A stretch of DNA of 64,000 nt from Archegozetes longisetosus (taxonomy: Eukaryota; Arthropoda; Arachnida; Sarcoptiformes; Trhypochthoniidae), in contig JAEMBT020000009.1 of assembly GCA_018873245.2 (NCBI GenBank), positions 9,027,288-9,091,287 of the forward strand, read 5' to 3'. The first letter of the stretch is position 1; the number at the start of each line of letters is the position of its first letter. The position numbers and the translations under genes are program-made. Below the pieces are notes generated by a model that saw only the letters and a program-made list of their open reading frames with translations, ran no database searches and had not been told where the DNA came from. Positions 58,370 to 64,000 of the stretch are shown here, piece by piece.

Positions 58370-58900
58370 TTTATTACATCAATTAGTAATAGTGAACACA
58401 TATGAATACTATTACGTAAGATTATTAATATATTTAAATTAAGAAATATATGCACAGAAATAACCGCTTAATAGAGATATCTTCAGCCAGAATGTGTAAA
58501 CCATACTGTTTGACCAAAAGACGTTTATCAGCTTCGGCGGTAATATTCGGTGAAATTGGGTCATTGGCCAAAGTTGGAACATAGTAATTACAGACTATTA
58601 TTGAATACAAATTGAGACATTATTTGCTGAACAACATTTAAGTGTTGTTATAATTCAGATTAATTAAATAAGACATCAATTGTTTTTTAAATGACTTATA
58701 TCTAAAATATTCACTTACGAGCAATAGAATAACAAATAAACAGATATTATAGCGATGGATGTAACGCATGATAAGACAGTTTTATACTTATTGTCATTAA
58801 ACAAATATCACTTATATATTATTAAATTATATAATAGATTTTAGATACAAGTTATAAATATAAGAGCAGGGTTCCAAAGAAGTTTATAAACCTATAAAAC
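58370..58900 (-). repeat. R1 copy (inverted)
   Basis: Matches 51480-52160 in complement, including the TTCGGCGGTAATATTCGGTG block. Non-coding. Confidence 0.75.
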
Positions 58901-58920
58901 TTTTCATTTAGGACACAACT

Positions 58921-59280
58921 AAGTCAATAAGTTTTAAACGAAGAGCGTCCTTGAGGTGATCAAGAAAAACCGAAATAGTCATTTATTTCCTTAACATTTC
59001 AGTGTTTTATATTTAAAATTTTGCAACCATCAAATCAGCAGTTTTTAACCAGCGATCTTTTAAAGACATCTAGTTGAAAATCTAGTCAATAAATTTTCAA
59101 AATTAAAAATGACTAGATTATTGGACTAGATGTCTTTAAATGGTCACCGGTTGAAAATTATTGATTTGATTGTTAAGAAATTTTTAATATAAAGCACTAA
59201 AATTTTAAGCAAATAAATGACTATTTCAGTTTTTCTAAATCACTCAGGACGCTCTTCGCTTAAAACTTATTGATTTATCT
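58921..59280. mobile_element. Foldback MITE, ~360 bp, arms ~165 bp
   Basis: Left CAATAAGTTTTAAACGAAGA and right TCTTCGCTTAAAACTTATTG; the arms continue through AAATAGTCATTTATTT and AAAGACATCTAGT to a centre of about 20-30 bp, so almost the whole element is one hairpin. It sits in the 3' flank of receptor gene 3. Confidence 0.82.
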
Positions 59281-59527
59281 GGTAAAACCTTTAGTGCGAT
59301 GCGACAAACTTTCTTTGACTAAGTGCACAAGACTAAACCCAAAAGAAAAATACTAAAAAGTAATCTTTTTTAACAGAAAACTGAGATTTATCCGATAATA
59401 ATTTTTAACACTTTTAACTGCAGTATAATAAATAATTATAACGAGTATAACAGATATTATGAAAATAGATATAATATTAAGTAAATATATATTAATAGAA
59501 GTCAATAGTTTCCAATATATTGTCAGA

Positions 59528-60871
59528 TCAATATAACGACATTTCTATGATTTTCAACATAAAAATCATAGTCAAGGCTGTGATCTGTAAATAATAAAAA
59601 GTCTTAAAAATATCATGTTTAAAAACCAGTTCTTACTTCATATCCACGAAAGTGGTTTATAATAAATAGTTTCCAACAATAAAATCCAATTTTCTTTTGA
59701 CTTAATCTCTCAATGAATGACGACAACTAAAAACAATTAAAATTACCATTTAATCAATAAGTAATTGTTTTATTTTTGTAAGTTTTACCAACTTTAATGT
59801 GTGTGGCATTAGTTAAGTACAACTTGTTGGGTGTGAATACGATTCCCAATAATATATAATACATTTTATTAGTTTGATAATAGACAGAAGAAGCACTATT
59901 TAAGATTAATATCAGAGGAAACGCGAAAAAAAGAGAACCATAAATGAAAATTAATCTCAAAATTAAATAAGTTTTCGAGAATATGCCAATGAATAAGATT
60001 AAGTCGATTATAAAAGATAATAGAAGCCAAATCCAGAATAAATATTTCGACCAAAAACTTTCGTTAAATGAATTGATTTCCAAATAGTTAGCATCCAAAC
60101 CTTCATTATAGCAGTAGCTCTTTTGTCCATTAATTTTGATTTCTCTTTGACAAAAGCTTCAATTTTCTGATTCAATTCTTCAGATTTAATTGATAGGTAA
60201 TAACAAATGAGGTAAAAGTAGATGATATGATACATCATAATCATGTAGGCGTGATAAGCGGTTAACATCAAGAAGAAATTCAGAGGAAATACATAGAAAA
60301 TGAATTGAGTGAGAGAACAATTGAAGAAGAGTGGCAAATTGAAAACAATCAAAGTAGATAATTTGAGCACCGGTTTTGAGAAGTCGTCGCAAATATAGAA
60401 TATTCGTTTCGCCGTTTTCATAAATTTGTAGATTTTTGCTTTGTTTGAAAGTCCAATACTTAGTGGTGAAGTGAGTCCTGATATCATCTCAAATGGTTTC
60501 AAATAAGTTGGCACTTCGTTATTCTTGTAATTTCTATAATGAATCCTTTGTGAAATCAGCGCTAAGGAAAATACTATTATCAGTGTGATATTAAAGTGAA
60601 TTCTCGCGTTCATAAAGTATGCGAAGTCGACAATTGTTATGAAATATTCAGGATTTTCTTCTGGTAATAGTAAAGAAATAATACATCTGACTAAATATAT
60701 CAAACTTGCTATAGTAACCAATAATGGATTATAAAATCTGTTCCTTTTATTAGATCCATTTTGGAAAAAAGATAAACCCATGAGGTATAAATGAGATCCG
60801 GCAGAAGTGACCAACAATTCTGACGGTAATATTTGTGATGGATCGAAATTACTTTCTCTATTCGACGCCAT
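59528..60871 (-). pseudogene. Gustatory-receptor-type protein, copy 3, one frameshift
   Basis: Exons on the minus strand are 60871-59793, 59726-59637 and 59584-59528, with the same layout as copy 1. One nucleotide is missing at about 60099 (after ATAATGAAG), moving NYLEINSF into another frame; exon 1 is 1079 nt, not 1080. Everything else, including all splice sites and the last exon ending MSLY, is preserved. The shift is next to short runs (AAGG, TTT), so an assembly error is possible. The start MASNRESNFDPSQ matches the other copies. Confidence 0.75.
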
Positions 60872-62985
60872 TCAGTTTTCAGTTTTAATAAACTTAATAA
60901 ATTTGATAATTATATATATATATAGTTATCGGTGTGCTCTTAAATGATAATGAAAAGATGTGGGGATGTTATTGAGTTTTATTATTTCGTGATAAGAACT
61001 AATCAAGCTTATATGAAAAGTTTTTATAATAAATTCACCAAAAGTCCTTCAATTGTCTTATATACCAAAGTTCAAATTTAATCTTATACACAATTTAAAC
61101 GTCAATACAAGTGTATTTATACTCAATTGAAGAAAACATCAATAGCTTATTGACGATGTTTAATGATTTAAATTTACTTCTAAGGCGTCAATAACCAAAA
61201 ACATATTAATTACTTAAGTTTCAATACGGGCATGTTATTTTGATAGATAATTTGCATTTAATTTATAATGTGTTTAAAAAAATGCTCACATACTTTTATT
61301 GAGTAAAGTTCTTTTCTCGAAAAATTAGCAACGAATGGGTGGAAATATGAGAATTTGACATCATAAAATAATAATTATTTTAAATAACATTAAGAAATTA
61401 GCTGCATAAGAGCAACAAATATATTTTTACGGTTTAAATTTTTAAGAATACCGGTTCTCATTTTAACAGTGCAGTCACATCCGAATCTTATAATAAGTCT
61501 GTGTCTCTGATGTTGGGCCTCAAACTTCAAACCCATGGGTCTTGTGTTTAATCCTGCTTTATTACTATTTTTAGATTTTGAAGCTTCTCTTTTAGTTGAA
61601 GAATTTTTTGATGAATTATTGTTTTTTAATTTGGTATATTTTAAACAAAAGATCCACTTCGTAATGCTTAATAAATAATAGTCTGAACATAAGAAATCTT
61701 TTCAGACATAAAAGAATTTTTCAACTCCTTAAATTTTTCAAAAATTAAATAATTAATAATGCAAATTAAAATAATACAATAGAAATAATTTATATAAAAG
61801 AAAAGAAATATAATAGTGAAAGGCATTTCAATTAGTAATTAATAATTGAATAAATATTAATTTCAATTATTTGATTGACTTGTTTTCAAATTCATTCAAA
61901 AGTCAAAGCAAAAATAAATTCTAAACACTATTTCAACGATAAATTACGTTTACATTGAATTTATTTTGTATCCGAATTGAAAATTACATGAAAACTCGAT
62001 TTTTCTTCTATAATTTTTTCCTTAGTTGTGATTTTACGATTTAAATTTTTTTTGTATAACTGGGGGAGTTTTTCTTCATTTAAAAAACCGCATCAAAATT
62101 GAATGAGTGGTTCAGAAGTTATAAAGCTTTGTATCCCTAAAGTTATTTTCCGTGCTGACTGTATATTAATGTAAACTTTATTATTAAAATGAGCCCCAAA
62201 GGTTTATTTATATGTTAAGTCTATAAAATAAGTTGTTTGAAAACACTTAGAGCATATTTTCAAAAATATTCAACATATCTAAAGTGCTTTTGTATTCAAG
62301 CATTTGTCTTCTAGTGTTGAATATGAAAGTTTACAGTATTACTTCTTTAGTATTTACTTGAAGAATCTGTAAAATTTACTAAATAATAGGGAGGCTAAAT
62401 ACTATCGTGACACCTATAAGTATCTCAGAATTTGAATTTTTTTATTGGGATTTAAGTTTACTACAAAGTATAATGATTGTTTAACAGAAAATCAGTTAAT
62501 AGCAAATTGTTTTAAAAATTACTAATTCGTCTGAAGGTGATTGAGGATTGACTTTCGTTTGAAATTTTTGTTCTTAATCGCATGTATTTCGTCTATAATG
62601 TGTTCAATGCTTTTTAAGCATTGTCAGAAACTGATTTACGAGAGCAAATATTCATTCATCTGTTGTATCATATCTAGCACTTCAAAACTTGTTGGTAGCC
62701 TTTTTTTAAATTCACACTTCGATTTATTCAGAATTGTTTATTTATTTTTATTCAAAATAATGCAAGTAAATAATAATGGGTGTGCTTTTATATTGTGTTG
62801 ACTGAGTAGTTGAGCAAATAATAGCGAGTGTAAATAATATCGAGATAAATACTAAAGAGACTTTTTCGACATTATTTCAATGAGACTTCTGCATAAACTG
62901 GGATTATCACTAAATTATAATGAGAGTAAATACTACCGAAGTAAATGCTAAAGAAATACTGTACTAAAAGTTCTTTAGGGATTTG
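60872..62985. other. Non-coding flank
   Basis: Begins with the receptor gene 3 promoter region, including a (TA)n run near 60915-60930. A partial R2 copy (inverted) is at about 61090-61330. The rest is AT-rich. A short minus-strand trace around 62540-62800 (KKRLPTSFEVLDM) may be a transposase scrap, but I could not place it. Confidence 0.45.
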
Positions 62986-62989
62986 AGCT

Positions 62990-63480
62990 ATTGCTCGATT
63001 GCATTAATTCATAAATAGTAAATATGCATAATCAATAGTATTACACAAGCTTTCTTTAAATTAAGAAACATACACAAAAATACATAATAGAGATGATTTC
63101 GGTCAACATTGGTAAACTATGCATTCTGACCGAAAACCAGTTTTTAGTTTCGGCAGTCATATTAAGTGAAATAAGATCTCTGGCTGAAATCGAAATACAA
63201 TAATTATAGATTATTATTGAATAAAAGTTAAGGTATCATGTGCTGAATAACGCTTATATATTAATATAATTCAAATTAAATGAATGAAACGTGAATTTTT
63301 ATTTAAATAACTTGTGTCATCTATTCACTTATGGACAGATAACAAGTAAAACAGACACTATAGTAAGATATAACGGACAATAAATAAGTTTCATAGTTAT
63401 TTTCATTAAACGACTATCGATTATATACATTATTAAATAGTGTGATATTATAAGTTGCAAATATAAGAACAGAGTCAGAC
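62990..63480 (-). repeat. R1 copy (inverted)
   Basis: Complement of the 45250-45840 type, including TTCGGCAGTCATATTAAGTG and the CATTAAACGACTATC segment. Non-coding. Confidence 0.7.
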
Positions 63481-63564
63481 TTAATAAACCTATAATACTC
63501 TTGAACTTATATTAGAACAGATACTAAACCTTAAGAACGACACGACAGACTCTGTAATGACTGT

Positions 63565-63990
63565 ATACCTGAATTTATACGATGAATGGTATATGATACT
63601 GACCGTCCAGAACAACTTTTAAATTTCTATTACCGAAATACTTACCTCAGTAAACAGTGACGCTTCCCAAAATTATATTTTTATATTTATTCCCGCTAAA
63701 TGGTAGAACTTGCTTTCCTTCCATAGAAATTGGTAGAAAACAGTTTCATCTTTAGAAATTCTATATCAAAAGCTAATTTTAGGATCAACTATGAACTAAA
63801 CTTTGTAGAAAAGTTTAAAATGCCTAATTGTAAAAATGTCATCGCAATTAATGTGCTTACTAGCACCATGGAGAGATTATGGTTTGATCTAAAGCGTAAC
63901 ATTAAATGCTTCAGAGAATATACAACTGTAAAGGTGATTAAATTCATTAGGTGAACACCTACTTGGATCGCTTTATATACTTTCATATGT
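63565..63990 (+). repeat. Dispersed repeat with ISXO2-like transposase trace (copy B)
   Basis: Homologous to 40098-40560. At about 63840-63952 it encodes NVLTSTMERLWFDLKRNI, then KCFREYTTVKVIKF. It resembles the 'hTxxIEgxWxxlKR' end of ISXO2/Merlin (IS1595-type) DDE transposases. Only this piece is visible before the window ends. Confidence 0.45.
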
Positions 63991-64000
63991 TGGACTGGGG

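Noticed and set aside
62541..62801. 86-codon plus-strand ORF with Cys-rich sequence
   Set aside because: Reads as random T-rich translation; the minus strand has a weak transposase-like look but too little to call.
1..64000. CRISPR arrays, rRNA or bacterial operons
   Set aside because: No regularly spaced identical repeats, no rRNA-like conserved blocks, and gene structure is clearly eukaryotic.

Overview
The window looks like nuclear DNA of an arthropod, most likely an acariform mite. It is very AT-rich. Its genes have mostly short (about 50-80 nt) GT-AG introns, and it carries eukaryote-only genes (separase, dynactin subunit 6, CARD-type caspases, arthropod gustatory-type seven-helix receptors). 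It also holds remnants of Tc1/mariner, P, hAT and ISXO2/Merlin-like DNA transposons. The species assignment is inference; no marker gene here settles it.

Layout. (1) 0-9.4 kb is a compact housekeeping block: a seven-exon malate/L-lactate dehydrogenase (Ldh2 family, +), a single-exon mitochondrial tRNA threonylcarbamoyltransferase (OSGEPL1/Qri7 type, -), a three-exon separase (-) and, divergent from it, dynactin subunit 6 (+), whose 20-nt first coding exon is easy to miss. (2) 9.8-24.2 kb is a head-to-tail array of six paralogous CARD-containing caspases. All have the same four-exon design. Five are open and the fifth copy has a 2-nt deletion and an early stop. Their flanks were duplicated with them, and two MITEs sit in the predicted 5' UTR intron of copy 3. 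(3) 24.2-31.1 kb is transposon territory: a 1.26-kb nested foldback, a 1.1-kb TA-flanked element with about 210-bp inverted repeats, and a dead P-element (THAP9-type) transposase. (4) 31.3-37.3 kb is one large inverted duplication (arms of about 2.9 kb, spacer of about 0.3 kb). Each arm carries a broken copy of a gene for a predicted secreted, coiled-coil, ankyrin-repeat protein, and both copies share one frameshift. (5) 37.4-43 kb holds a mariner remnant, a 760-bp foldback, dispersed repeats and a degenerate but structurally complete Tc1 element with TA target-site duplications. (6) 43.4-61 kb holds four copies of a gustatory-receptor-type gene (one intact, one with a late 1-nt lesion, one frameshifted, one fragment). 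They were spread together with shared flanking blocks (called R1 and R2 here) and are interrupted by MITEs, hAT ends and a dead hAT transposase. (7) 61-64 kb is mostly non-coding repeat, ending in an ISXO2-like remnant.

The genes do not form an operon-like system. The coherent units are the caspase array, probably an initiator-type apoptosis or immune-signalling family under birth-and-death evolution, and the receptor family. Separase, also a clan CD cysteine protease, lies next to the caspase array; this is probably coincidental. Many lesions are 1-2 nt and several fall in short homopolymers, so base-calling error must be excluded before calling those genes dead.
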